A stretch of 64,000 nucleotides of DNA from Bostrychus sinensis (Eukaryota > Chordata > Actinopteri > Gobiiformes > Eleotridae). Below, in pieces: positions 1-12,885 of the stretch. Positions within the stretch are counted from its first letter, which is position 1. Each line of letters begins with the position of its first letter. The stretch lies in assembly GCA_020698575.1 (NCBI GenBank), contig CM036244.1, positions 25,755,534 through 25,819,533 of the forward strand, written 5' to 3'. A program made the position numbers and the translations under genes. The notes beneath the pieces were generated by a model. That model did no database searches, was not told where the DNA came from, and saw nothing but the letters and a program-made list of their open reading frames with translations.

Positions 1-2960
1 ACTGTATATTTAAAAAAATATGGGTTCAATAAATATACTCTATATACTAACAATATAGCCCATATTTAATTAGTTTGTTTGGTAGTTTGATTAGTAATAA
101 AGGTTTAATTCCTTCTGGCCCAGGTGAATTCCTCAAAACACTGTTGCCTGAATAACATCTGCCCTTTTAAGTCAAATTATTGTCTTACTGCAGGCGAAAC
201 AAGAAATGCACTTTCCTGCAGAGGAGGATCATCAGTCATAAAGACCTGTAGCAGCGCAGGTTAGCTGAGTTTAACTGCAGCTCCCCAGGGCCCTGTCTGT
301 CTCTTCAACCCAGTTAGGAAAAAAATTGTGTGCTACTCTCAACAGTGGACAATTTGGATACCAACTCTTTGAGTTAACCCTTTCCATTTTTTCTAGAGAG
401 CAATAAAAGCACTCATCTGCAAAATGAAAAGCACATGAACACTAAGTAAAGATCAACAATAAAGATTTTCTGTCATAAATGATTTGTCACTGTTTAAGAC
501 ACAATAAAAATGGCCATCAAACCTCCTCAGCTGTCCTGTTAATGTGGCTCATTTATCACTTACAGCCTGTCATTGTTCATTGGTCAGACACCTGTGATTC
601 TTCTTCTAGATACGCAGATTTTAGCCTGCTCCAGCTGAGGTGTGCAGATCAGTTTTCATTTAAAGCTTTTGTCATAGATAGTGAAGCATCTTAGGGGCAC
701 CTATTGCACTTTAGTGCAAACATAGGGCTAAACCCAAAGTTGTAATCCAGCCTCTACACAGGGCCCTGGGTTCTGCATTTTCACTGTGCATGTTGACGTG
801 CTCTGTGATAGCCCACTGCATGATAACATGCTCTTCATCATGTACACTGCACTTCCCATTTGGACATGTTAAATCTGGCCTCTATTTGTGAAATCCCCCC
901 TAAATACATCTGGTGATATGATGATTTCACTGGGGTCAGAGTTGGGTTTTAACCACAACTGGGGGAAAATCTCGGGTTGTTTTATAACTCTTGGGGAGGT
1001 CAGAAAGTCTAGACAGCTGGACATCTTTGATCAGTGTCATTTATCAAATGAGTCTGGTGATTTGTGGACATCCAAATTACAGCTGGCTAGAACATATAAT
1101 TTCAGATATGGACATGAAAAGGTAAACACAGTCAAACATTGTGACCAACATCATTAATCAACTGCCCATTAAAGTCAAATTACACTAAATGTAAGTCTAC
1201 AAACATTTCTTGCTCAGTGTGGAAAGCTTGGGATATGATCAGCTATTCAGTTGTGTAAATGATGATGTAGTCTGGGATTGACATTGCAACTAAAGCACAA
1301 AAGACTTGAAAGTGAAAGATGAAAGTAGCATTAACCAAATACAACAAAGTGGGAAGAGAGACAATTGTTGCAGTCTTTCATTAAATTCTCATTGACGGCT
1401 GGGGATTCCCTCTCTCCACAAACTGCAGTCACAATGGCCTGAAGCTCCACCAGCTCTTTCAATGGTCTCTTTGGAAACAGAGCTGTAAGGTGACTGTAGT
1501 GGTTGTTTTTTTTTGACCAGATTGTCCCCCTGTGTGCCTCGTGGAGCTGGGTCTCCTGTTTGTGACGACTGAAAAAGACTGATGACCACGCTTTCCTGGA
1601 CTTGGATTCTTCAGTGGCATGAATGGCATTTACTTTGGTACAACATTTGCACTATGAGTTTAGATTTAAAAAATGCAATATTGTTTTCATCTCAACACTA
1701 AATCACCCCAAGCTTAGCATTCAGTAACGACACTAACTGAAGTCATTAGTTGGCTTGACCTCCTACTTATCATTACATTGATATGGAGCACTAAGGCGGA
1801 GGCTAACTTTAGCAGCAAAGGAAATGGGAAAGGAAAGACTGGAACAAACAAAGAAAAGAGACTAGCCATATGTCCATGTGATGATGGCGTTAAGTGGGAC
1901 GGCACTGTATCCAGGACAAAATGGAGGGCACATATCAGTTTGGGAAAGTTCACTCCTCTCAAGACTTTTCCGTTTACTTGTCAACCCTTTCTATCATAGA
2001 CTGTATGTAAAGATGAATGGTCCTCAAGGTTAAGGGCAAGACAGCTAGATTGCCCTCTGGTGGCTTGCTGCAGTATAGATCTGAAATCACAATCAACTTA
2101 AAAAACAACAACGTATTTTATTGTAAAACTTTTCTTTCCAGTGTTTCAATAAATCTTTTCCCAGGATATTTCTATTATTATTTTCTTGATTAACAGACAT
2201 AGTTTCATCTAGAATTATTGTGACAATTTCCTTTCCCCTAATTAAAATGCCCTCAAAAAACTACAGCAGCCTAAGAGGTTCAACCCAAACCAGATCTTAA
2301 ACCCATGAATGGACACACACCTGATGTTATATTATTTATAATGATACAATCCTGAAAAAAGCCATGATGCTCAAAATCATTTTACTACTAATTATATACT
2401 AATAATTTTAACATTTTTTCCACAACATTATTACCTGTACATTGAGCAATTTTCATGTTCTCTATATTTAGGCCTTTTAAATGGTTGTTCACGCTGAGAG
2501 ACGCAAGTGCGTAGTGTGTCTCATTTCTCTTCAACGTTTGGAACCAGACTTCATCACGCACTTCACTGTGCACTTCCAGTTAGTGTGGATCAGTGTGGAT
2601 CAGGGCGGACTTTGCTGAAATATATTACCCATAATGCATTTTATTGTGATGTTTTTCGAACGGGGCTGCATTTGTTTCATAGCAACTTAGCAGTGAGGGC
2701 TAACTGCCAGAAATGAAAAGCAATGCATTAACAGCTAAAATGATGGAAATTTTAAATGATAGAACCTATTGTCCAGGTAACAACACTGTTAAAACGTTAG
2801 ACTTGTCTGATCTTTCTGTGGCAAAATGATCCTCTTATCAACTGTTAGTAACCTTCTGATAAATCCAGCTGCAGTTTAGCAAACAGAAGACAGTGCTGTT
2901 CACTTTATTAAATGTTTTTACCTGGTGACATTCATAGCGCCCGTGTTGATGAAGTGTGGA
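1..2960. other. No gene seen; presumed RNF43 intron
   Basis: AT-rich single-copy-like sequence on the 3' side of the second RNF43 coding exon. Open frames are short and carry no recognisable protein. The stretch around 2490-2660 has a denser, more GC-rich composition but no defined feature. Confidence 0.5.
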
Positions 2961-3071
2961 CTGTCCCAGTTCTCTTTTTTAACCCCCCTGCACCCTTGTG
3001 CATTATCGCACTTCATGCACCTTCAGAAAATGCATTCTTCAACAAAGTGTGTAGTGTGGGTATTGGGACAG
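2961..3071. mobile_element. Short MITE-like element
   Basis: It begins CTGTCCCAGT and ends with the inverse ATTGGGACAG (9 of 10 matching). It is internally rich in repeats of the type GTGCATTATCGCACTTC, seen in teleost non-autonomous DNA transposons. No clear target duplication. Confidence 0.35.
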
Positions 3072-3149
3072 GGCCTCAAAACTAGAAATTACCTTATCTC
3101 ACCATTGCCTTGGGAATCAAGGATCTAGTTACATCCAAACTAGATGAAC

Positions 3150-3300
3150 CAGTGATCTTCTAGTTCAGGGGTAAATGCTCCATTGAGACCCCCAAAATCT
3201 CAGAATGGTAAAGAATCCATTAATACTAATCATTGTTCTTTTACTGGCCCTTGTAGCTGGAGTGTGTATTTTTGGCCCTATCTCATAATAGTACTGATTT
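3150..3300 (+). repeat. Dispersed repeat, copy A
   Basis: Shares the order CTTCTAGTTCAGG, AATCTCAGAATGGTAAAGAA and ACTAATCATT, and a CCCTTGTAGCTGGA segment, with copies at about 12722 and 49535. Unclassified interspersed repeat; no ends or coding content defined. Confidence 0.5.
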
Positions 3301-4507
3301 TTTAATTGATGTGGTTTAATATTTTCTTCCATTACTGAGATGAGAAGTCACTAAATGTATTCCTTTTACTCTTGGTACTGCAATGCACACACCACTTTAA
3401 CTTTTATAGAAGCCCAGGAAATAACTCATTTATAATTGCTGTTCATTTTACACTCAATTAGGCAGGACTCACTAGTCTATACAGGATGTAAAACCCAACA
3501 ATGGTGACCTGAAAGCCGGTTCAACTTTAACTGGAGGAGCTTCGAGCAAAGATCAAAGAAGTGTAAACCTATCTGTCAAGACGCAGGAGCAATACGATCC
3601 CAGGAATAACAGGAAGAAAAGACTTGACCCAGAGCACACACAACTGAAAAACAGATCCACAAATGTCCCCAAATGGCTTGCAAACTTAAGTAAGTGACCT
3701 GTCATGTGGGAAATTAAAAAAAATTGAGGAATACGTGCTATTTTGTGCTTCAAGGATGAGTAAGAATATAGGCCATGCAGCTTCCTACAGACTACAGACA
3801 AATTATCTAAGAAGATAAGGTCACAACTGTCTGGCATTGATGAAGGAATAATGAATTTTCTTAGGAGTGGAATCAAAGCTTACACAGAGGTATGCTAACA
3901 CTGGCCAGTATGTCCATTGTGTACCTGCTGCTTTTTGCATTGACTGGAAGCTAAATATCTCCCCTTTTCCAGATGTTCCTCCTCCATAACTTGTCTCTGA
4001 TGTACCAAAGTTATTGGACACAGCTTCCGAAAAAGCAGGAGCCAGAAGTAGCCGCCATTGCTTTTCCAAAAGACTTTTTTTTTTTCACAGTCTGAGGTCA
4101 ATGTCACCCCCCACAGACACAAAAACACTGTCAGGAGCACAGAGATTTATGTCCCCTTCATCAGGTTTTCCTTGTTGTCGACCACTTCCTGTCTCCAAAA
4201 CTAGTCTCCCTCGTGCCAAAGTTTAGCTAACCGTAAAACCATTTGGAGGCGTCACTTCAGGTCAGTGCCGTAAAAGTTTTGTTTTACAGTAACATTAGGA
4301 AATTAAATGGCTCACCATCTGATGTTTAAATACTGCTTTTATGATTTAAGTTTTACCAATGGTCAGAAAATGAGGGACTTCTAATTCTAATATCCTAAAA
4401 AAATGTATGTGATTTCACCGTGCATTGGACTAGCAATAGATATCTTGGTAAGGAGCGTGAACAGCTGTGTAAAATTGGCCTTTGTTTGAGTATAAAACTA
4501 GATGCTG

Positions 4508-4603
4508 GTGCTGTATAGCTCAGTTGGTAGAGCACAGAGCACATATGTCTCTCCCTGCTCTCATCCAAAGATTTCCTGTCTGCATATCCTGTCCAATAAA
4601 CCC
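4508..4603 (+). mobile_element. tRNA-derived SINE remnant
   Basis: Contains TAGCTCAGTTGGTAGAGCA, a complete tRNA-type A box of the RNA polymerase III promoter, followed after a short body by TTTCCTGTC and GTCCAATAAA, which resembles the tail of common percomorph SINEs. No B box is found, so it is internally deleted and not a functional tRNA gene. Confidence 0.6.
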
Positions 4604-7600
4604 ATGAAAGGCCGTGGTCTTGTGTCTTCTGCTGACCTATAATTGTGGGTCATTATTTTAATATTTTATGCAAAGAATTTCTCATTCCAATTTGATTTCC
4701 AGGGTGAAGAGCAAGTGGACACATTGAATGTAAGTGAATAGACAACCATCAGAAAACAGAGGGAAGTATTAACAACACATGCAGAAAGAACTATTTCTGA
4801 GACCAATTTGGAAAACAAAAAAAATCTATCAATCAAAACAAAGATTTAACTGAAGCCTGCCCCAATTTTAATGTAGAATCAATCCTAGCAGAAGAAGGCT
4901 CATATGGGATTTCAAGACCAACTTCATTTGGCTAAGAATCCTGGTAGGCTACTGTCCATCTGCCCTGTAATTTGAATTTTTCACAAAAATATGTTTTACA
5001 TTCCAAGCATGTAAGGTTTTAAAAGACAGCTGTAAGAATATGTTAATGGTATGCTAAGATGACAAAAGTTGTTATAACATGGTACTCTACTAGTGATATG
5101 AGTAGGCCTCTGCAACATTCATTCAGTCCAAATAGCACAAGTGACAACCTCATCTAGCAGCTGCATGCATCAATATTTACAGTGTATCTACTATCTCGTG
5201 TATCATTATGGTTTGTTGGTTATGTTGTTGGCGTCACTAGCATTGTAGGGTATTTATGTTGGCCCAGAAGACTCTGCATTCTGATATTTCCCTTCACATA
5301 GTGTTGGTTTTATCCCAAGTTCTCGGACGCACTGACATTGTTACTGTTTTAGACACTAAATAGCATGTTAGTGCAGACCATAGATACACAACTGTCAGTG
5401 CAAATGGGAAGAAGCATAGATTATATACATTTTGACAGTTAAATTACAGGACGGAGCTTAATTGTCAATCAAAGTGAATGGAAGTGCCCCTTAATCGTGG
5501 TGCTGCCTCCCGACAATAACACTCACATTACAATCTTGTTAGAGAAAATAGGATTAGTGTTCAGTGAAGCCTAACCCTTTTTTATCTCTGAGAGCTGAAT
5601 CAATACACAAGGCTTTCTCTAGAGTCAACAAGTTCAGACAGAGGCTCCAACTCAGTGAAAGCTCCTCTTATTGATGCTGTTTCTGAGGTGAAGGCTGTTG
5701 GATACTGTGGGAGACAAGAACAGTGTGAAAGCCACTTGGTGAATTGACTTTAGGGCTCACAACGCTCTCTGGTTGAGTCATGTGATACCCTGTTAAGACC
5801 TAGTATGGGCCTTTAGTTTAAATGCAAGGAGACCATGCCATGTGTAGCACAACATGAATAAATTGGTCTATGCGTGTGAAGTGTAATGAACACTAAAGTA
5901 CATTAGCCTTGCATTCAGCAACATGGGTTGTGTCTCGTCACTGGTGGTTTTCCCTTTTCCCACTAGAGACTACTTTAAAAATACAAGTAAAAGTGCATTT
6001 TACATCAGCTATACACTCGATTGAGTACATTTATGTAGATTAAAGTTGAACCAAATGTTTGCAAATGTTTATAATAACTTTTTGCATTTGCACATTTTAA
6101 AAAACTTCCATAGACAAAAATGTGCAACCTAAAAGTAAAATTAACATAAATATAAAATAAATAACAATAGTCACTGTATAATACTTTCAATAAGAATATT
6201 TAGTACTGCTGTGAGATCCTCGGGGTGAGCATAAATTAAGATTAATCATTAAAGCCTTTCAAATGAACTATACAAACTATTACAACTACTTTCAATATAG
6301 CCATTTCTTAAACTTTGGAGTATATCCTACTCCACGTTTCAGACATGTACACTAAAAAAAGGAAGGGATACAATCATGACATAAAGTAAGATTTCCCATC
6401 CCATTTCTATTATCTTCATTAGAACTTCTTAATTTTTTGTAGGGAAAATGTGTGCGATGAAAAAAACAAGCCCTATACAAAGCATGATGATGCAGCTCAA
6501 GACCAGTGCTATGTAAATACAGCTTGCAGTGCCAAAAGTGTATGATGGTTTGAATGCCAGACTTTTTCAAAAGGCCATCTGATTTGCAGAAGCTGTGCTA
6601 TGTGAAGACAATGTTTCAAAGTGCAGTTGGGAGACAAAGACCTTTTCTTAACTGTTGGGAGATAATGTGAGTCCGAGAGCATTAGACACTGGCAATCACA
6701 GCAAATCAAGAAAGGCATCTGACACGTCCCTTGCCGTCACGATAGGGAACACCAAAATAAAAACAAAAGACAACAATGAAACCTTAGACCTCAAGGTTTC
6801 CAGTGTACTTTGTTTGCTTTACGGTCTATTCTGAGTGCGTGTGGTGCAACACGAGCCCTCTGCGGCTGTCCAAGTATCTATAGATCAGTGGAACGGGGAC
6901 ACGGGCAGACTGGAGAGTAAACAAGTGCAGTCCAGAGGAGAGCCCTGCCGTCCCTACGCTGCACATCCAAACCAAGTCTGTTCAAACGAGCCGAATGTGG
7001 ACTCGACTCAACGACAGCTGCGCCACGAATCCCCCAATAAATCCAGCGCGGCCCAGAGCTTTGATTGGCTCAGAGGAAGTGAGGATGCAGGTGGCTGGAG
7101 TGGAGCTTATTGCAACACATACTTTCCAAACAACTAGATTTACTCTCTCACTCTGGCAGCATTGTTGTCCCTCCATCCGATCTGCTGATTTCAAAACTGG
7201 TTTCGTAAATTTAATCCTTACTTATATGGGTCAAAGGTTGAATAGTATGTATATAATAGTATTATAATTCATAAATACTAGGATGACTGCCCCGGATAGT
7301 TGCTGATTGAAGTGTATTTTGAACTGTTAGCACTCATATTTCTTCATTGCTGGCAATTTAGATCTACCAGTTAAGCTACATGTACATGTCTGAACAGTGG
7401 GTGGCAAACTGACCCTCTCGCTGTGAGCAAGGAGTACAAACCACTCTACCGTTAATTGGCATGCTGTCCTCATTCCTGTATCCAGACACAATTAGTTTCT
7501 TATTGAAGTCGGTTTAGACCTTTCCCCATTATTATCAAAATCCATTCTATTTTGAAATCTAAATGGGGTACGCTTTATGAGGCTTTGTTTTTATAATTGG

Positions 7601-8666
7601 TATATGGTTTTTTAAGGTTTATTCTGGTCTATGTTGGTGATGCCTCCTGATGATGGTGTGATGTGCAGAAAATAATTCATTTTTTGCCAAGCTTAGTGTT
7701 CCATTAAATCTAGAGGACAATGGACAAAATAAAAGCACTGCCATCAGTAGAAATTGACCAGCTGATTCCAGAATATAAATTGCAGTAGGGTGAGGGGACT
7801 ACAGCTTTGTGATGGACAACATCCAACAGGCCTGGAAAGAGCCGGAAGCAGCAGTCTTTGTTCTATAGTGCTACTGCCGTGTTTTGTTTATGGGATAACA
7901 CTGCGTTGCCATTAAGACTTTAATCAAAACAGTTTGGAGCCAGCCCTGAGTGACACCCCCTACTCTTGCCCCAGCCGCTCCACTTCCCACTGATGACAGA
8001 GGAACAGCAGCAAAAGAAAGGAACAAGGGGGTTAAGTGTGGGAATTTGTCCCAAAATTGTCATCATGGTGGACCGCTCCGTTACATGGCTTTAAATTAGG
8101 GGAAAAGAAAACACAGACTAAAAAAAGCAAGTCATCTAACTCTACTCCTGCCTGCTAATTTGTCACCACTTGAAAAAGTCGGAAAAAGTAGCAGCAAATT
8201 TTAAATCACACTAGTGTATATGCTAGAATACTTAAGGATTTGGGTAGATTGTAATGCACTTAGACATACATTAAACGCTGCGGGTGGAAGCTATGGACAT
8301 GATTTCATATTAGAGGGAAGCAGAAGAAGAGAAGTGTCTGGTTCTGGCTGGCTGGGATGGGACCAGTGACAGCTGCGGCCTGAAAGCCTTACATCTAAAG
8401 CCAGGGCTCACTGCCACTTGCTACATAGCAGCGATGAGCTAAGCCCTCTCCCCTCCTGTCCCAGCACTCGCTCTGAAAGATCACTGAACAAAACGTTAAG
8501 CACCTGCCAAATACTTCCATCTCCTCTTTAAAGGCTAAATCCAGAAGCGGAAAAGAGACTGGGACAAGACAGCAGGCGGGACGGTTTATCTGTCTGGTGT
8601 ATGGTGCAAAGGTCATACAGACATGTTCTTTACAGGGATATAGTATGTGGTGTATGGGACACCTAC
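4604..8666. other. No gene seen; presumed RNF43 intron
   Basis: AT-rich sequence with no supported exon. A GC-richer patch at about 6830-7120 gives overlapping chance ORFs on both strands. RNF43 exon 3 was searched for on the minus strand without success. Confidence 0.5.
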
Positions 8667-8780
8667 CTTATCGAGCAGCGGCAGGCAGCGTGGGACCCTG
8701 TGCTCCAGTTTGACAATGGTGATGAAGTCACTGTCCTGCCGCTCATCCTCGCTGGTGTTACACAGAGACAGAGGGTGGTA
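8667..8780 (-). CDS. rnf43: RNF43 second coding exon (ectodomain)
   Basis: A 114 nt exon, phase 0 at both ends, after acceptor TTTTACAG and before donor GTAGGT. Its 38 residues include YHPLSLCNTSEDE, FITIVKLEHR and PRCLPLLDK, matching the human RNF43 ectodomain segment with HPLYLCNASDDD and FISIVKLE. The Asn-Thr-Ser is a likely glycosylation sequon, and the two cysteines are probably structural. It joins directly to the AEGKLMQ end of the exon 45.5 kb upstream. The next exons (end of the ectodomain, transmembrane segment, RING) were looked for on the minus strand below base 8667 and not found, so they probably lie outside the window. Confidence 0.93.
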
Positions 8781-9549
8781 CTGTAAAACACAAAAAGAGT
8801 GCAACAGTTTGTGAAACTTACTTGTATCATCAGGAGTACAACAGGCATATAGGAATAGAAAACATTTTATAAATTACATAAAGACCCACTACCCTACAAA
8901 AACATTGGAGCCTGTAAACTATAAATGCATTTTTATGTAGACCTTATAGTGAGTTTTCTTGAGAACATAACAAGCCTATTAAATGTGACGATTTAGGCAC
9001 ATAAAAGTGGCCTTAACTACAATAAAGAGCGAACAGAAACAATCTGAGTGAGAAAGTGTTTCTGAAGTGACAGAGCTGTTCCAGCTGCGTTCACACCATC
9101 AGCAACTGTTGCTCTCCATTAGAGACGTTCTTATTCAAATTGAGGCGTTACCTTCCTTAAGCCTACACAGTTGATATCAAGAGGAAAAACTCTGGCACCC
9201 CACAAAATCAATTACACGGAGGGAGATGTTCACTCCCACCCAAAGCCTTGAGGACTTAAAGAATGAGAGATAGTCTCTGGGAGGAACATTTGATCCCTTC
9301 TGAAAGAGAGGAAATTTAGAGCTGCTGAAAGGCAGCATTTAAGAGCTCAAGGGATAGGAGCAGTGTTTGCAAGTCACAGACATGCTGTCACTGGTGCAAG
9401 GAAGGGAGTGGGCCCGGTCCACAACACCCCAACACACTGACTAATCACTACACATGTCTTCAGGCATGCACCAGTAGCTTCTGTATCCTCAGAGCAGCAC
9501 AACCACCCAAGCCCCAGCAGAGCAGTGCCACCCTGCTCTGGTGTGTACA

Positions 9550-9690
9550 GGACCATCCTGAGCTGGTTTTGTTCTCCTCTCTGTTGTACAGGCCTGTCCC
9601 GGTTCTGCCCTGGTCCAGTAAAGTACAAGACTGTCCCAGACTGGTTCTGCCTTGGTCCAGTACAGTGAAGCCTTCACTGGCTGTGAAGGT
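9550..9690. repeat. Minisatellite-like tract, 42 bp period
   Basis: GGTTCTGCCCTGGTCCAGTA at 9601 recurs as GGTTCTGCCTTGGTCCAGTA at 9643, with diverged related sequence upstream. About two clear units. Confidence 0.4.
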
Positions 9691-11700
9691 CTTGGTTGTG
9701 GCTGTGACTGCTGTTGAGCTCATGAGACTCCCACTCATCTCACCCAACAGAAATCTCTAAATTAAAAAGACACAAGGGTGACATCAACAGCTGGCTCCCC
9801 CGATTTGGGGAATTGATGTAATGGATTAAAAAGGGCTGGTGCATGTCTGTCACAGGAGAAGGGGGTGAGGAGGATGAGAGCAGATGTAAAACAAATGAGA
9901 CAATCTGTGGAGAAAAAGGTGAGAACTGTGATTTCAGCAGAACTTCTTCAGGATATAGTTGTAGTTTTGATATGGCTACAGAGGAATCACCTGCTGCTGG
10001 CTATCACCTGGTTTATCATGATTGTTCTACATACCCTGACAATCTATTGTTGGTTTGGGATACTTCAATAGAAATGTAGTTGTAGACAGCACTAAAAGTA
10101 AAACAAACACTGGAAGCTAAAAATGAAGGTGACAGACACTGAAGTGACAGATGCTTGGAGGCAGAATGTGATTGTGCACCAAACCCAGCTCCAGCCATGC
10201 TGTTGAATGACATACAGTGGGCAGGACGGCCGGCAGCACGACACCATGAACCCCTGGCCTGCTGCATGGGCTGCTCTGCCAGCTGCCTCTACCAGTCCAC
10301 ATTTACTAGGCCCAAATTAAAGGCCTTCACTTGAACTTGGCCCTAACAAAGAAAAAGAAAAAAAGTCCTTTAATAACACCACCTCAGGGATGCCATGACC
10401 TCTGCTCTTTTTTTTACTAGTAATTTATGGGAAGTATTAAAGAGAGTCTTGTTCACTTGGAGGAATATGTTATTTTGACACTTTTTTAAATTGACTACTC
10501 AGTGCAAGCATGCTGTTCTATTGATTCTACAGTTTTCAGAGTTTTGCTTTAAATGCATCTGCAGTCTTTATCTCCTATAGAAACAGTTTGTGTGACACTA
10601 TGACTCGGTGATATTGCAGAAGTTAAGATGTAAATAGTGGAAATGTATTTACGGGTGTCCAAACTGAGCCTGTATTGTTGTACCACTCTGTGAGATCATG
10701 CCAAAATTCAATCCAGAAGTAACAATTTGCCTTTAAGGCTCTGCAGGCAACTATCTGGTTGGTCACAGCATCTATGTTTTGCAACGTGCACAAGACTAAA
10801 CATTATCTTCTATTTTTGATACGACCACACCGCGTACAATGAGATGGCTGTGAACACTCTCAGTGCCACCAAGAGTGCCATCCACCACTTAGAAACACAC
10901 TGCTACACTCTATAAACAGTAACCAGGATAGACCCAAACGTCTTCATTTGGTTTTTTGTAAGTCTTTGAGTAAAAGGGGCCTGGGAAACCAACTGAACTG
11001 AGTCTCTATTTGACAGAGACTAGAAACCACAGGGCAAGCAAACAGTTCCCCACAGACTGTTAACAATGCGCTCTCCTCCTCCTCATCTGTCTGGATCTGT
11101 TGCAGCACTGACGGCGACATGTCCCTCGGTTCCTTTGTAGCAACGATTAAAGGCATTCCTTTGCAGCTCAATCAAAGACAACTCCAAAAATATTGTAGGG
11201 CAAGAATCTAACAGGCTCAAAAACAAACACAGGGACAGTGAAAGGGGGAAATAAATAGTAGCAGTGGTGAGAAGACAGTTTTTTTTTTCTCGTTGTGCTT
11301 ATCCTTCCAGATCTTTTTTCATCTGCCAATAATCAGCAAGAGACCATTCTAGTTCATGTGCTGCCAACATGGAAGCGGGCCCAAGAAGTTATGTCAGAGT
11401 GTGTTAGTGGGGAAGCAAAAAGGCCGTGCACCTCTCATCAAGCTCTTCCACTCAATTACCATCTGCTCATGTCCTAGGCTACCTGAAGGAACCACCACTG
11501 GACACCAAAACGATCAAATGGAAGAAGATGGGTAAAGTTGGAGATGAAAGAACTACATCAGCAACATATGTAATTATTCTGTTATATAAATCAAGACATT
11601 TCAATGGAGCTTTGCCCTGAGGTGTGAAGCGGTTGCCAGGTAAGGTCACATGAGGGAAGAAGCCAGCCTCACAATGCTGGTGCCCCCACATTCTGTAGTG

Positions 11701-12431
11701 CAGCCATTCCCAAAGTCAGGAGTGTCACGGCCCTCTTAAATTTACCAAAATCCCACGCGGACCCCCAACAATACAACTTCCCTCCATTCCAAACTTTATT
11801 TTCATGTTTTTCTCCATATATTTCTATAAAAACATTACAAAAGACATTGACTATTGGCTAAAAAGCGTTTTAAAGTTATATTTTTAAACAAATACACTGT
11901 AAAAAAGAAAAAAAAAATGCTGTAAAAACTCAATAACTCAAGCCAAAGGATCCCTCAAGACCCTCATACCTTCACTTAATTTGATGTTCATGCATCTAAA
12001 AACCATTCTAATTTTTCAGTTTTTCTCTCTATCATTTTTTTACTCATCTTACAGCCAACTTACAGTGTTCAGAAAAAGTTATTCTTTTGTTAAATGTAGA
12101 ATATTTAGTTTTTATTAGTATCAATAATACTTTTTCTGAACAGTGGAGTCAGTTGGCTGTAAGATGAGTTGGAAAAAATAAAGATAGCGAGTAAAACTTA
12201 AAATTTCAAGTTTTTAGATGTATGAACTTTAAATTTGGTGAGTAAAAAAATATTAGTTGCTGAAAAATCTTGAGGGATCCTGTTGCCTTGAGTTTTTGCA
12301 GCATTGTTTTTTACAGTGCATTTCAAACTTAATTTATTTTTATGTACTTAATATAGACAGCCTCTGGGGGCCCCCCTGCAGTACCTTCGCAGACCCCCAG
12401 GGGGCCCTGGACCTCACTTTGGGAAACACTG
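11701..12431. mobile_element. Foldback hAT-type MITE with perfect 8 bp target duplication
   Basis: A 731 bp element whose left end CAGCCATTCCCAAAGT and inverted right end CAGTGTTTCCCAAAGT match the hAT terminal consensus. Identical 8 bp duplications, CTGTAGTG, flank it at 11693-11700 and 12432-12439, as hAT insertion requires. The whole element is one long, imperfect palindrome with its centre near 12105: arms share CTCATCTTACAGCCAACT with its inverse, and CTGAACA plus AAAAAGT around the loop. It has no coding capacity, so it depended on a transposase supplied in trans. Confidence 0.88.
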
Positions 12432-12721
12432 CTGTAGTGAATCAGACTCTCTGTTGTTAATGGTGACAAGAGCGGAACAATTACAATATTTTTCTTTTGT
12501 CATTTATGTAAACATATGGGAGATTATGACAAGTCAATACAAAGACGACTGAACCACTTGTATATCCCTTCTTATATTTTGGCAACTTCTACAAACATAT
12601 TTCCAACATTGAGCCAAAACCAAAATTACAGTGTAAACAAGAAGCCAGCAGAGAGCTAAGACCTCCAGGAAGGGATAGGTCCTATCTTGCAATGGTTTAG
12701 GAAGATATGGACTTAAACAGG

Positions 12722-12885
12722 GAATCTTCTGGTAACTGCTCAAATCAATCCAATATGCCACAAAGACCTTATCTTACAATGATAAAAAATCCACTCAAAC
12801 TAATCATTTCTTTTATTGATCCCTTGTGGCTGGAATTAGTATATTTGGCTTGATCCTGCAATAATACAGAACCTTAATACCTCTG
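12722..12885 (+). repeat. Dispersed repeat, copy B
   Basis: AAGACCTTATCTTACAATGA, AAAAAATCCACTCAAACTAA and CCCTTGTGGCTGGAATTAGT align with copy A and copy C in order. It lies shortly after the foldback hAT element but outside its duplication. Confidence 0.5.

Noticed and set aside
4515..4533. Possible tRNA gene
   Set aside because: Only the A box is present; no B box, no acceptor stem and a SINE-like tail.
1..8666. RNF43 exon 3 within the window
   Set aside because: No stretch coding the expected ectodomain or transmembrane segment with splice sites was found on the minus strand.
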